A stretch of DNA of 64,000 nucleotides from Augochlora pura (taxonomy: Eukaryota > Arthropoda > Insecta > Hymenoptera > Halictidae): positions 3,720,001 through 3,784,000 of the forward strand of contig NC_135779.1 of the NCBI RefSeq assembly GCF_028453695.1, given 5' to 3'. A model generated the notes under the pieces. It had not been told where the DNA came from and made no database searches. It was given only the letters and a program-made list of their open reading frames with translations. Both the position numbers and the translations under genes were made by a program. Positions 46,901 through 60,516 of the stretch are shown one piece after another (position 1 is the first letter of the stretch; each line of letters begins with the position of its first letter).

Positions 46901-49900
46901 ATCGCGTCAGCGAGTGACACACGCGCGGACGCGACGGAGGACCGCGGCGGCGGACAGCGGGGCCTTTGATGTCCCGATCGGCGGGCGGCAGCGCGCGCGC
47001 GCTCGCGCGGGACGATCGCGTTCGGTGATTTAAGGGACAACGACGCGACGCGAGGCGTCGCGAGGAGTTTCAAAGTAGCGAGAGGCCGGTCAGAGGGAAC
47101 GTACGTGACTTATCCCGGCGGGCAGATTTGCCAGCCCCGCGCGAGACGAAGGCCAGGAACGTCTTCTTTAAAGGGTCCAGCGCGCGCGCGGGCGACGGTC
47201 AGAGGAACCGCGCGCGAGCGCTTGTCGCGGTCCTCGATTTGTCGTTCCTCGGCGATGCGGCGTCGCGAGGCTCGCGCGGGCCGCGCGCGATCCGCTCCGG
47301 CGACAAGTTATTTTCGCGCGGAAACGCCGCGACGGTCTGCCAGAGAAAATCCGTCGGCCGTCGCCGATCTCGGAACGGGACGACGCCCGATCCAGGAAAA
47401 CCGCGATCTTTGATCCGGCGAGGCGACCGCGAGAGATCATCTCGGAACGCTCGCGATTGTTCCACTCCTGTCAGCATTCGTATCGAAAGGAGCCGTGCCC
47501 CACAGCCCGAAGATGTATGTACTCCTCGGTGCCGCGGACGCTGCCGGACGGTCTTTGATCATCGCTGTCGCTCGGGCTTGGAAGAGCGAGGGAAATCGAT
47601 TCGGTCTTGTTCGAGTCTCGTTCTACATCCGCGCGTTAAATCGACGCGGGGAGATCGGTAAAAGGCATCGCATACACATATTGGCACACTAAACAGCAAT
47701 TAGTCTGATGCGGTCGCCGACGGTCCCCGCGGTGCAACAAAGTTTCTAATTAGCAGGTAGCCGGTCTATATCGGCTCGGGATCTCCGGGCAGACGGTTTT
47801 GGTTCACTTTCATTTTCGCGGTCCGCGGGTCCCATCGCTCGCGCCTCGATTTTCCAACGGGCCGCGCGATCGGGCCCGATCCTCGTCTCCCCGTTCTCTT
47901 TCCACGGCTTTCTACGCGCGAAATCCGCGAGACCGATTTCGCCGTCGGAGAAAAAGGAGACCGGCGCGCGACCGCGGGATTTTCGAGTTGCGGGACTGTG
48001 GCGCTCGCGCGCGCGCGCCCGCTTCGACGTCTCGCGGGCAAGACGAGGCGGGGAAAAGCGGCGCGAAACGGCCTCTGGAAGGAGAGCACCGAAAGAGAAA
48101 TGCAGTTTTTACCGGGGCACCGGAGCAGGAGACGCGTTTCCTGTCCGAGCGACAGCGAAGAAAGTGTATCTAGCCGTTTTTCTCCCCTGCGAGCGGACCG
48201 CGTGTTTCCCTGCAATTACAATATCCAGTCTCCGGCGCGCAGAAGCGGAGCCCCGGCCGAGACGACGAGCGTGTGTGCAGCCGAGAGACGATTCGATTAA
48301 GCGGCTCGCGGAGAGCCGACAAAGAATCGCGCCACTCGTTTCCACTGACACGCATTCGTGTCGAGTCCACGCGGCGTGCGCACCTGCAGCCGCTTGCATT
48401 CCATCCACCCAGCATCCGAGAGAACTCTACTATTAGGTACTGCCACACAGTACCCTTCGTAATCTGGCCAGCCCCGAGTAAATCATTCCCGCCGGAGGCG
48501 CCGAATTATCGGCCGAATATCCCTGGCGTGCGGCTCCGAGCATCCTGATTCACCACGACACAGGGATACCCTACGAGCGTCGTTAGGACCACTGATCTAC
48601 CTTTAGCGCCGACTGCCTCGGAACACGTCGCCTCGATTTACCCTCTTTCTGGCATCGCGATTTCAATCGATGCACCACTATGGCTGCGCCGGAGTCGCTC
48701 CGCTGCGAGCCATCTTCTTTCCGAGTCGATCTTCTCGATACCCTAAACCCGGAGATATTCTCTATGCGATTCACCCTCGACGCTTGCCATAGGGTGACAG
48801 TCGATTCGTCTTCTTTCTAGCATCAAATGCCATTTTCTTACAGAAGTTTGATTATCGAATGCTCGGCGATATACTTTTGCGATTTGATTTTGTGAAATAA
48901 GCGATACGATTGCATAGGATCTTAATATTTAATCTATCGACGGTGGTTCTTTTTAGGTAGAAAATGTTATTTGTACTCCAATAAATTATCTGGATTAGTA
49001 TCTAGTGACAATCAATTTTAAAATTGCTATTTATGATGAAATTGATTTTTATACAAAACAGAAGCTTTCTCTATTATTGTACCGCGAGACTGTTTACTAA
49101 TTAATTATTTAGTCATCTGTAGCGATGATACAATTGTAATGAAAATTGTAACAGAAGGAATATGGTTGATATATTTCCTTTTAACTAATCGGACTATTCA
49201 AGCTGGTCTCATCCCCTATTCGGATAAAAAGTAACAACAGTTGATTTTGACCTTTCATTTACCACTTCTATGACAATAATAACGCAATAAGATCGTTAAC
49301 AGTGATAAAATAAATTTCAATTGATATAATAATTAAGGGTTAACCGCGTCACTATTCCTATCCCCAACAATTTCGTCATTTTCCGTTCGATCCACACGAC
49401 TTCGTCACGGCTGCATAAAATTCGCACACCTTTAATCGCCGACGGCAACCATATTTCACCAAGAACGATGCGTACAGCCGTCGCTTCAGCGTTCTCGAAA
49501 TTTCAATATCCTCGCGTGCTAGGCCCCAATGAGACCGGCACGAGCGAGGCGTTAGAAAAGCCCGTAAAAGTCGGTGAATCTTTTTCCTCGCGAGAAGCGA
49601 CGCGGCAGAAAGCGAAATCGTCGAGCGAGAATCTCTCCGCAAAATTTCGTTCGGACTTTCGTTAAAGCGGCACCGGGGAGGACGATTTTAATTTCTTGTT
49701 GCCGGCAGAGCACGGCGCGCGAGCCGCGCGGCGCGGCGAGGAGGCGAAGCAGAGGAGGAAGAGGCATTAGCCTGCGATTCAGGCCGAGACTAACGCGCAC
49801 TTTTCCTCGACAACACGTTTCTCTCGTCGACAAGGATCATTTCCTCCCTTGCCCCGTCCCGGTCCCATCCTTTCGTTTCGTCTCGTCTCGTCTCGAGCGG

Positions 49901-52389
49901 CGGCGGCGCGTCGCGAGACCATCGAATCGACGCGATTTTGAATCCAATTGGAAAAATTTGCCTCGTTAGGGAGAGCAACCCTTTCCTGATTTCCTTGCGC
50001 TGGCAGAGCCGGTGTCTGTTGCTGTTAATCGTGGACGATGGTTCAGATAGCACAAGGACGTCTCGAATGTCCTGCGAACGGCTTAGAAACGTGTTACAAA
50101 TCGAGACGCCTTTTAGGCGCCTTATGCGCGTCTTATGCATGCTTACGGACGTGTCTAAAATTATTTCAATTATTTATAATTATTTTAATTGCGGCTCGTT
50201 TTTACAACTGTCAATTATCAATAACTATAAAAATGTGCCGCGAGACTCCAGCAATTGTATCCCCGTTTTCCATGCTCTCCATTTTTGTTCAGAACCTAAA
50301 GAGCAATCGGGGAAAATTTACTATATTATAATAGGTGAACTTCTGCAAAAGCCATTTTTATAGAAAACAAATATCTGATCGGTGCGTTCTTGACGACTAA
50401 TTTCTATAAAAAGTGTGGAAACAAAATTCACATCGTCATCTTTATTTTCTGGTTCGTCGTCGATGTCAAAGACTCAACGACGTACTAAATTGGACGTTCA
50501 TTTAACGTCCGGTGTAAAACATCTTAAGGACGTCCATTTTAGGACGGAAGACGTTCGGATCTGAAATGAACGTGAAATGGTCGTCTTTAAGACGTCCAGT
50601 GCTTATTGGACTAACCTAAATATCGAGCAGCAAACATCTTTGATAACTGCACTATTCCGTAATGACTAAATCCTAGAATTTCGAGCAGATTAGTCATCGC
50701 ATTTCCCACAACTACTCGATCCGTCATCGGATGTTTGTACACGCACTGTCTCGTTTACCTCTTCGCTTGACAATTTACCGAACCAATTATTCATAAATGT
50801 ATAATTAGAATCTTCTATGAGAGTTAGAATAATAGCAGGGTAAGTCATATTTTGCTCATTATGAGAAACGAGGATCGCTGTTATTTATTAACACGCGTAT
50901 TGTTCGGCCCAGCCAAGTTTACTGTTAAGATGATTTAGAGTTCAGTTAATTTATACAAATGTTAGAATCTATTTCACTCGCCGTTTTAACATTTTCGCGC
51001 GTATCGATTACATTCCCCGATACGAGTCAGAATTTTCGAAAATCTGACTTCGGACGCAATGATTTTAACCCGCTCGCACGTACACCGACCGCGCGCATTC
51101 GATCTCGACAGCTGTCAGAGGTGAGCCCTCCTCTGTCACTTCGCCTAATGGCTCCTGGATACCTTCTATCATCTATTACTTTGCCATACGACAGTTTTCA
51201 ATCGCGACTTTGAATAAAACATGACCCAGCAGCGATACCGTCCTGACACAAGATACCCACCCAGCGACGGGGGTCCGGCTAGATAGCCTTATCGATCCCG
51301 CCGATCAATTATTAGCGCCGCCGAAACTGGAACTCTGGGTTCCGAGTGTCCGGCAAGGGCGACGCGGACGTGATCCGCGCGATGGGTTGCAGGCGTGGCT
51401 CCGTTGCTCTCGACTTCGCGGGGCTCCCCGAGAGATCCGTGCCCCACGGGGCAGCAGCCGGTGGCCAAGGGGCCGGTTTAGGTCGATTAGGTCGCGGGAG
51501 AGGAAAGGACAAGACGAGACGAGACGAGACGAGACGACCGGAGGGTCCCGGTTGCCATGCCGCGATCGAGAGAAGACGCCTGGCGCCGCTTCTCCTCGGC
51601 GAGTGTCAGAAACCGTGAAGGAGCGCGATCTCGCGATCCAGACTTTCCAAGGACACGAGGGTGCGTGGATCCGTGGCGGCGTGTGTGCGTGCCGGCTCGT
51701 TTTCCTTTTCGCGGGCGCGAAATCATAAGCCGACTCGCGCGGCCAGCCAACGGAGCCGCGGTGAGCGAGAGAGGGAGAAAGAGAAAAAGAGAGAGAGAGA
51801 GAGAGACGGTTCGAGAGAGGGAGGGAGAGACGGAGAATCAAACCGGAGAGCGAGTCGCGAGCGAAATCGCCGCCACGTTCCACATAACACACCGGCTATT
51901 ACGGCAATTTCCCTATCGTGAGGATTTTTCTCTCGCGACTTCCCCGCCGCGCGGCCTCACCGCGCGCGATCCACGCCGCTTTCTTCGTCGCCAGGCGTTC
52001 TGTACCGGCTCGGCGGCTCGCCGCTAATAATCCAATTAAAAGTGCGCCGATCGCCGGCCGGATAACAAGGTGGCTACTTTTACTACGCAGAACGCGAACG
52101 CGATCGAATTTAGGAAACCGTATAGAGACGCCGGTGTCGTCCTAATTTCCCCGTCGATACGAAAGCATTCCTCCTCCTCCTCCTCTTGGTCGTGTCCTCG
52201 CTTCTTTTCTTTTCTGTTCTGTTCTTCCTCCCCGGACGACGAATGGGGAGGGTTCAGGGAGGGAGAATTCCCGGCTCGGTGTGCCACAGCCAGAGGAACA
52301 CGAAAACCGGCGGGGTGGGGAGCCACGGTGTGTGCGGGTTTACTAGGAAGGAGGAGAGGCGCGTCGAGGACGACGATGCGCTCGCCACC

Positions 52390-52480
52390 AGAAGAAGAAG
52401 AAGAAGAAGAAGAAGTAGAAGAAGACAACGACGACGACGACGACGAAGAGAACGAAGGAGAAGAAGGAGAAGAATCCCCC
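52390..52480. repeat. (GAA)n/(GAC)n triplet array
   Basis: GAA triplets followed by GAC triplets and mixed GAAGGA units. The plus frame reads as a Glu/Asp run and is not otherwise supported as coding. Confidence 0.75.
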
Positions 52481-52804
52481 TTGGCTCGCGTCCGCGAGAA
52501 CCGGAAAGATTCCCTCGATCCGCTACGAACGGCTTCCAAGGTCCGCGCGCAGTCCGTATATTCGAACCAGCTGACACACACTCGCGAGGGACCGAGCGAA
52601 AATCACACGCATGGCATAGCTTGGTAGCTTGGTAGCTGAGGCCGCTCACACGCGCGCGCTCGCGCTCGCGCGACTGACTACCACGTCCGGCCAAACGAGC
52701 CGCGACGGTTATTGTTTAAAGCGTTCCCCTTTATTGTGTCTACAATGTGCTCGGTCACACGCGGCCGGAACAACCGGCCGCCGCAGCCGTGGCCCTCCTC
52801 GTCG

Positions 52805-52862
52805 CTAAACGCCTCTTCTCTCTTTCTCTCTTTCTTTCTTTCTTTCTTTCTTTCTTGCCTTC
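52805..52862. repeat. (CTTT)n tetramer array
   Basis: Starts as CT and passes into regular CTTT units. Confidence 0.8.
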
Positions 52863-55245
52863 CTTCCTTCTTTCTTTATTTCGTCTCTCCTCGGCTCGCC
52901 TCTCCCTTTCGTTCCTTCTTTATTTCGCTATTCCGCGCGACCACGATCCGAGGATCGAGAGCTGGGCGTTGCCCGCGCTCCTCTCGCGGCGGTCGTCCTT
53001 CGACCGATGCTCTCTCTCTCTCTCTCTCACTCTCTCTCTTTCTCCTCTTCGACGACCACCGATCCGCGAATTAACCCTTAACCGGTCGCGCGATTTCTGG
53101 CCCCTCTCCTCGGAAGCGAGAGACAAAGGAGCGCCAGAAGTTCGCCGAGCTTGCCGCGAAACGAAGTCGAAGACTGGCTTCGCTTTAATGGACGCTCTTC
53201 CGGACGTGTAGCGCGACCGGCCGGGGACGTGCAATACATGGGCACTTCGGCGGAGCGACTCTATTATCCTTGAATTTTTTAGCTCCGTTTTGATATCCGA
53301 ATATCGATGAATTTTTGATATCCAAATGGTTTGGGAAAAGGCATATGGAAGTATTGAATTTGTTTGATTATAAAAGCATGAAGTTATTCAGTGTTATGGA
53401 ATATAGATATATAATTTTATACACTGTCGTCGTGGGAGGCCAGCAGTCGCATCTTATCGCTGGTATATTTAAGAAAAGAAGTGAACCAATTTAGGCATCC
53501 TTTAATCCCTTGCGCAATGATTTCTTTTACACGTCGATTAGCACTGCTTCATTCTTCAAATAATTTCCCTAACGAGCAATATATATTTTTCGTTTATCGT
53601 ATGTTTTCATCGGCATTTATTCCCAGATTTTAATTAGAAACGTGAATCACATTTTATTTCAATTTCGATGAAATACATAAAATTCCTATTTACGTTGCTA
53701 CAGCGCAAGAAGTTAAATCCATTTACATTAAGAGATAATCTCGCGAGTTAAAATGATCATAACAGCTTCCACGGAATTGTAGTCTAAGTGTTAAATGGCG
53801 TCTCAGTGAGAAGCGAGATGCAACGAGATAAAATATCAAGCGTTCGCAAAGCTACGAAAGTCGTAAAATCAAACATCCTTGATTGACGCGCTCGTCGCAT
53901 CGGTGTAATCGTATCGGCACAGTTACGTTAGCGCGAGGCGTCTTACCAATCCAAACCTGATCCTGCGAGCACACATAAATCAAGAGGAATGGATCGCGCG
54001 ATGCTTTGTCTCGAGAGCGACGATTCGTTATATCCGTTTGCACCGGTAACGCAAGTGGAGACGATCTACCTTGCTCGGACAAGGCAGACCGCGATTCCCC
54101 GGAATTCAGGAAATCGTCGCGCCTCCTCCTGACGTACTGTCACGAGTTCCACGAGGTTCGTAGAATACCGTGCTCGACGCCGCAAGAGCAGGGCCTCGTG
54201 CCTGCCAATTGGCAAGGAAACGAGCATCCCGGGCACGGTCTCTTTCCCGAAGGGACGGCGATGAGGCCCGATCGGCCAGGTTGCTCGGGCTTTCTCCATG
54301 GGAAAAGAAGAAAAACGAGCGGCGATCGCCCCGCTAAATATAACCACGAATTTATAAATAGCCCGGAGGAATTCGTGGGCAGCGGCGAATGCATGGTAAA
54401 TTAAATGCGATTCGACTTCCTGCCAAGAAGAGGCCGCTCTCCATGGGAGAGGGAGAGAGAGAGAGAGAGAGAGAGGGACGGGATGAAGAGAGGAAGGGCT
54501 CCGCTAGCTAGAGAAAGATGGAGAGGGAGAGAACCGAGTTGCACACGGTCTCTCGCGGCGTGTATGCTCGGCGTGGAACCGTGCCAAGCGGTGTGCGGCC
54601 GCGATCGACTTTGTAGACACAATAAACGAACGTTTTAGCAACAATCGACGCACCCGGACCTGCCTCAGCGTGCTCGCGGCGCACACGCTCCGCTCCGCTC
54701 GATTCCGCTCGGTACGCCCGCCTCGTCGTCGTCGCTCGGAAGCGCGCAGGTGCGCCGGCGAGGTCCGCAGATACGGCTCCGATAAAGCGTTTACTGCCTC
54801 TGCGCGCAGCCACGGCCAACGAGCGCACCGCCAAATTATTCCCAAGCGTAAACGTTGCGCGCGAATGAGTTATGCCCTCCCCGGGTTCCCGAGCCGTTCG
54901 ATCTAACGCTCGTGGCGACCTGACCGCGTGAGAACCCGGAGATCCCGCGGAATCGCTACCGCGATCTCCATTCCGTTCCAGCTTTCCGCGCTTCCGAGCC
55001 GGCTTCGTTCCTTTCGCGAATATGGAACTTCTCTTCACTTTCCGTCGGTAGTTTCAGCACTATAGCCAGAAGCGGACGCCTGAGAAGTTCAAGGTGCCGC
55101 GAACTAACCGCCGCGACACTTCTCTATCGCGGAAGCAGCGTTCTGAAGTGCGCGCACCAGTTGGCAAGTGCTATTCGCGTATGCCGTTCTTTAGTTATAA
55201 TGGCCGCGATTAACGTTACTCCCACTGTTCGAAAGTGAAACTTTA

Positions 55246-55457
55246 AACGAACCCTTACGCGCTCGATGCTATTTTAATTATATTCCGAATGTATTTTTGG
55301 TTTCTACGATTTATTGCTGTTTACGAAATTGAGGCTATTGGCAAGTTTAATGTTTGCTATTTTAACAGACCATGCATATAGACGCGTCCAATTATATTGA
55401 AGAATGGTATAGCAATTTTTAGTGGCGCCTTGCGGTCATTTGAGTGCAAAGGGTTAA
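55246..55457. mobile_element. Small TTAA-type element, copy 2 (about 210 bp)
   Basis: The right end, reverse-complemented, reads TTAACCCTTTGCACTC and is followed by GGCGCCACTAAAAATTG, which matches the subterminal part of copy 1 at 20914. The left end AACCCTTACGCGCTCGATG (55250-55268) is a diverged inverted copy, so the left boundary is less certain. It is in the opposite orientation to copy 1 and has no coding capacity. Confidence 0.5.
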
Positions 55458-56404
55458 CAATATTATTCTTAAATAAATGGTACCACGTTCGGAGATTTGT
55501 GAAATGTATAGCATATTCTATCTTCGTTTGCAAGATGGAGGCAGTGACAGTCTTCGCGCGGAGCATTTAAATCGTTCGCTGCTCAATTTTCAGCATTATA
55601 TAAAATTTATCGTCGTTACATTAAAAACACTAGAGAGGCTTGTAAGTCAGCAAGAGATATCTTCGAAAATATCTTTCGAGAATTTGCTGAATAGAGCTCA
55701 GATCTGTCATGAACATCGTCGATGGTACATTTATGAGAAATGGTGGTAAAAATAGAAAAATGACACGCGTTGTTCCAAATGTCTTGAGATACTCTAAAAG
55801 GCGTTAAATCGCTAGAGAAGGCGTTTCATCTAAGAACGGCGGTATTGCGTCGCTCCCGGAGAGCAACCGTGCAAAAGCTACGGCAAGCAGCCCGCCGTTG
55901 TAGCTTCACTTCCTCTCGACAGTTGTGTACGGCGTGCAGATGGCTAGCCGGGAGCGTGTCGCCGCAAATTTTCCATTCGGAAAGAACGGGCTGCCAGAAG
56001 AAGGGACCAGTTTCCGAGCGCGATTACCGGCGAAGGACCACGAGTTTCTCGAAACCAGGTGAGCCTAGATTCGAGAGGCTTCGATGGCCAAAGATCGCGC
56101 CGCGTATCTGTTTCTCGTGGATCGGCTTAGGGGGAGAGAAGAACCGAGGAGGAGAAGAGGCTCGCGCCTTTGCGAGGAGCGGACGAGAGCGGATGGACGG
56201 ACGCGGTGGTTTGCTCGCTCGCTCGCTAGGCACACGAACACGCTCGAGCCCGTGTCCACTAGGAGAGAGAACGCGAGCGTAGAGTCGCGTGCATGCATGT
56301 GCGAAGCTAGCGGCCGGTTGCATGTGCACGTCTCGGCCGGCGACTTGGAAAGGGGAAATCGTCGACGGCCGAGGATCGAGAGAACGAGCCGAGAACCACC
56401 AGGA

Positions 56405-56482
56405 GGCGGAGGAGGAGGAGGAGGAGGTGGAGGAGGAGGTGGAGGAAGAAGAAGAAGAAGAGGAGGAGGAGGAGGAGGAGGA
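56405..56482. repeat. (GGA)n/(GAA)n triplet array
   Basis: About 75 bp of GGA with internal GAA and GGT triplets; low-complexity frames on both strands. Confidence 0.8.
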
Positions 56483-56725
56483 GGGTGTGCGACGCGGCTC
56501 GGCAAGGCGGAGGGTTAGAAGCGAGGGGAGCGGTGGACAGACGGACGGACGGACTCGAGAGGTGCAGCGAACTCTCCCAAGGCCTGCATACCCCCACCGA
56601 GCGTGCAAACTGCAACTGCAACTCTCGCGGGCCGAGTCGAGTCGAGTCGAAGGGGCCGAGGGAGCCGAGGAACGCACACAGACAACACGCTCGCCGGTCT
56701 AGAGCGAGACGAAACATGTCAAGAG

Positions 56726-56729
<4 letters not shown>

Positions 56730-56763
<34 letters not shown>

Positions 56764-56797
56764 AGAGAGAAAGAGAAAAAGAGAGAGAGAGAGAGTG
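56730..56797. repeat. (GA)n tract
   Basis: (GA)15 followed by AAAG-interrupted GA. Confidence 0.85.
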
Positions 56798-57107
56798 CAG
56801 GAGAAAGAAAGAAAGAAAGCCACGCGGCGACGGCGGCGGCGGCGGTGACGGCGGCTAGAGCCTGGTAGCGAGAAGGTGCTACCAAGAAGAGACGAACACC
56901 TTCCGCGAGTCTTATTTCTCGCATCCTGTTGCTCGGCGACCTATTTTTAAGCCGATGCCCTGCACGATGCACCGGGGCAGCCGGGACGCCCGGGCGAAAA
57001 ACTGTCTCTCCTCTCCGGCGAGGAGGAGATGACTCGGCAGGAAGGGCCGTGTGCGTCTAATCGGTCCAGCGCGGGCACGCGATGCTTCGCGCGTGAAAAC
57101 GGGACGG

Positions 57108-57160
57108 CGGCTGCTGCGAAGACGACGTCCACGGGGACAACGGCTGCTGCGAAGACGACG
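57108..57160. repeat. 20-bp perfect direct repeat, period 33
   Basis: CGGCTGCTGCGAAGACGACG occurs at 57108-57127 and 57141-57160. Confidence 0.8.
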
Positions 57161-57447
57161 GGGCATCGGGAGGACGACGGGAAACGGAATGCCGAGGAAC
57201 TCCGGGAATAAAATAATTATTCGCCGGAGAGATTGCGATCCGTCGACGCCTTCTCGCGACGACGGCGCATCCTTGAAATCGTATCTCCGTGGTATCCGGC
57301 GCGCGTTTACATGCCTCCTCAAACATTGACGTCACAGAGCGCAGCGTCGCGAGCCCGGCAGAGAACGTCCGACGAATTTCAATCCCCCCGGAACGATTTC
57401 GAACGCGTCGCGCATTTTCATGGTGTCGCGGCGATGGAGAGAACGCG

Positions 57448-57450
<3 letters not shown>

Positions 57451-57493
<43 letters not shown>
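57451..57493. repeat. (CT)21 microsatellite
   Basis: One of the longest uninterrupted dinucleotide runs in the window. The (GA)n tract at 56730 is its inverted complement 650 bp away. Confidence 0.9.
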
Positions 57494-57495
<2 letters not shown>

Positions 57496-60335
57496 GGTTG
57501 CCCGGCGGGCGGGAAAAGGGGAGAGCACGATGGAAAACACCGACACGGCGCGGCGCGGCGCACGGTGACGGCAGCGTGCAGGATAGCCAGCCAACGACTC
57601 CCCTTTCGTTCGCACAAAAATACGCTTCATTTGTGTCACGGAGCGAGCGGCTGTCATGCACGCTGCGTCATGCGACGCGGTTAAATGTGACTCAGGTTTT
57701 ATTTCCTGCTTCGAGTTCTAGTTACCGGCGTCAACCAGCGCCGCGAACCAACACCGCCGCGAATCGATCCCGGACGAGCCTCGAGTTCCTTCCTACTTTG
57801 GAAATAAACGCGCGAACGAGCCGGCCGGCCGATCGATTGTCTCGCCCGATCGCCGCCTCGGTCATCATCCCGGCCCGACCCGGCCCAACCCGGCCCGACT
57901 CGTTCCGCTCGCTCTCTCCCGCGGACCAGACCTCCTCCTCCTACTCCTTCCTTTTTTTCTCGGCACCGGCACCGGCTCGTTAAATTTGCTCGCTGGCGTA
58001 ACCTGTCGCGGAATTTCGCTGCCGACGAATTAATGAGAATTAGGGGGCCGATCGGACCCCGTGCCTCGCGCCTTTTCCTTCGATTATTCTTTTAGCGGTT
58101 CCCTCCCAGACCTGCCGGACCGTCTCTTTCGGTAAACATCCACGCGGGTACACGACCGTTTAATTAGATCCGCTGCGATCTTCTTGTCCATGATTATTGA
58201 CGGATCTGAGAGATCGAAGACTGTATATCTTCGGTCAGGATGTCCACATTAAATGGATAAGAACTTTTCAGACTATTTAGTATGTACAATACTTTCTTTA
58301 CAGAACTTTGATTATTTCGCCCCCATGGCTATTATAATATGTCGTGCGGACATAGGAGCATCGTTTAACAGTTCGCCGATGGTGCCAGGTCAAACCTTTT
58401 ACCTTTTCTTACAAAATATAGTACACTAATTTAGCTTGAGACAAATCGCTTCCAGAGTGTTACAAAGCTGCCAATATACTCATGTTACATCCTACTCTGC
58501 TGCATCATCATCCACTGTCGATAATGTTCGAACAATTCAAATACATATGTACATATATATACAGGTGTTTATGACTCTGTATTATATAATGCATATCTTA
58601 TGTGTTTCATATATTTATCCAGACACCTTTATCTTTTATTAATTAATTTCATTGCTATCCATTGTTCTTTCTTCATATTCCTCGACTTTATTATTTCGTA
58701 CCTAAGTATAGACCAATTGTCAGGTATATTTGATGTTCCGAGATTGTCTTAGTTATTGGGCACGTAATCCTAGTTTATATTTATAACATTTGATGCGCAG
58801 TATTTCGAGATGGTTAGAACGGATACCGAAAGAAAGATTCCCAGGAAAAACCGAGCACGGTTCGTTAATACAAACGTTTCCGTTTTAGCGGTGGGGGCTG
58901 TCCGGGAGCGCATAAAGCCTCGCCAGTCTAATTATGAGTTTTTCGTGCGGCGATCGATCCCCGGTCTCCAGGTGAGAGACTCGAGCGAACGATGCAAAAA
59001 CGCGGACAGGTTTACGGCGCTCGCCGATCCCTCGGCGAGTTTTATCTCCGGGTTCCGGTTCGTCGGTCGTTGTTTTATTAAATAGTTGTCGGTTGACGCG
59101 CACCAGATCGGTCGAACGCGATTCCGGGAAACTCGTCTCTCGCGCACAGGTGTGTTCACGCGAACCCGCGCCCGAAAAACCGCTGCTGCTCCGGAGAGGG
59201 AGGGGACACACACTCGGTCCCGTCTCTCGCGGTTACGTAAACCACACTCGAACGCAGTGTTTGTCCTCGAATTACCATGCCACTTTGTTGCCGGCGTCTC
59301 GCTGGGGCGCGGAGGGACGCGCGGGAGTCCCGAGGAGTAAACAAACAGCGACGCGGGATCGTCTTGTTTTTCGACGAACATCTCTCCTTCTTCTTTTTCT
59401 GCCTGCTCACTCGGTTGAGCTTCGGTCAACACCGTGTCCCATAAAACGGCCTCGCTGAAACGGCACGGCGAGCTTTGCTCCAGAGGATCGGCTGCGATGG
59501 ATTCGAGGCGAACCTACGAGTCGCTCTCGAGAATAGTTCCAAATTGTGACATGTACCCATGTCGCATTCGGCAGAGATATCGACTTTAGAACGGAGTCTC
59601 CTAAACGACCAGGCGGTTATTAGGTTCCCTTTTTAATGTTCGATGCTGTGATATAATACAAGCGTTCACAAGTAACACACTTATCTTTTTGTTAACGTCA
59701 CATTGATCCCAAAGCTTCCACTTATATATCTGTATCACTTGTTTGGTTGATACTTTCGCTGCCTCGCGACAAATACATCAACAATCTCATAAAATTATCC
59801 GTTTGCGCTATAAAAATAACTAAATGAAAACTAAAAATAAAACCAAATACGAAAATATAAATGTTCTTTGCTTGTTCTGAATTTAAACAAGATTCTGTGA
59901 TCAAAATATAATAAATATTAAATATTAAATGGAGTCATACAAGAATCCCAAAACGTCTCTTTCTATTAAAAGAATGAATAAGTGCTAATTAATTCAGTAT
60001 CGTGCAAAGTAATAGTCCCGCGAGGGGGTAAAATATTTTATTAAATCAAGTTAAAATTGTCACTTTCTTCTTTGACGTAAACGCGTAAACTCTGCAGTCT
60101 AGAAACAGAGGAAGAAAATTTTTAGGACGATCGAATAGATTTGGCAGTATGTACCGCGTTTCGAGCAGCGTAACCTGTACGACACGAAGTGGCACAGGAG
60201 CGTGACACAGGTGGTCGCAGGTGGAAATCGCGGCTGCGGAGCGGTCGGATCTATGCGGCGCGGATCGAAAGTGAGATTGAGATCATCGGTGGCTCTGCTG
60301 CGATCGCTCGAGCTTGTGGAGCTCGGTGCAAGGAG

Positions 60336-60468
60336 CGCGAGAAAGAGCAAGAGAGGACGAGAACCAGGGAAAGAGCGAGAGAGAGGGTGGAGAGAGTGAG
60401 ATAGAAAAAGAGAAAGAGCGAGAGTGAGAGAGAAATAGAATGAGAGAGATAGAGAGAGAAATAGAGTG

Positions 60469-60500
<32 letters not shown>

Positions 60501-60516
60501 CGGGAGAGAGAGAGAG
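60336..60516. repeat. Long GA-rich tract (about 180 bp)
   Basis: GA repeats with regular ATAGA and GTGAGA interruptions; the longest purine tract in the window. A CT plus (CG)n tract follows at 60890-60933. Confidence 0.85.

Larger units (their letters stand above)
46301..55190. other. Non-coding DNA, no gene recognised
   Basis: Alternating AT-rich (46300-46640, 48830-49420, 50150-51000, 53260-53880) and CpG-rich blocks. It holds (GACGA)n at 51511-51538 and its reverse-strand form near 49867-49886, (GA)n at 51772-51808 and 54446-54475, GAA/GAC triplets at 52390-52480, (CTTT)n at 52805-52862, (CT)n at 53011-53045, and a cluster of ACGT-containing motifs at 50478-50598. The frames at 47128-47661, 51305-51892 and 52070-52627 look like stop-poor or repeat artefacts. 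The frame at 54006-54404 is discussed separately. Confidence 0.5.

Noticed and set aside
52070..52627. 185-codon frame with a Glu/Asp run
   Set aside because: The acidic run is a GAA/GAC triplet array; the flanks show no recognisable domain and the minus strand is open across the same region.
56084..56702. Gly- or Glu-rich frames
   Set aside because: All three plus frames and the minus frames are stop-free because of the GGA/GAA array; no exon signature.
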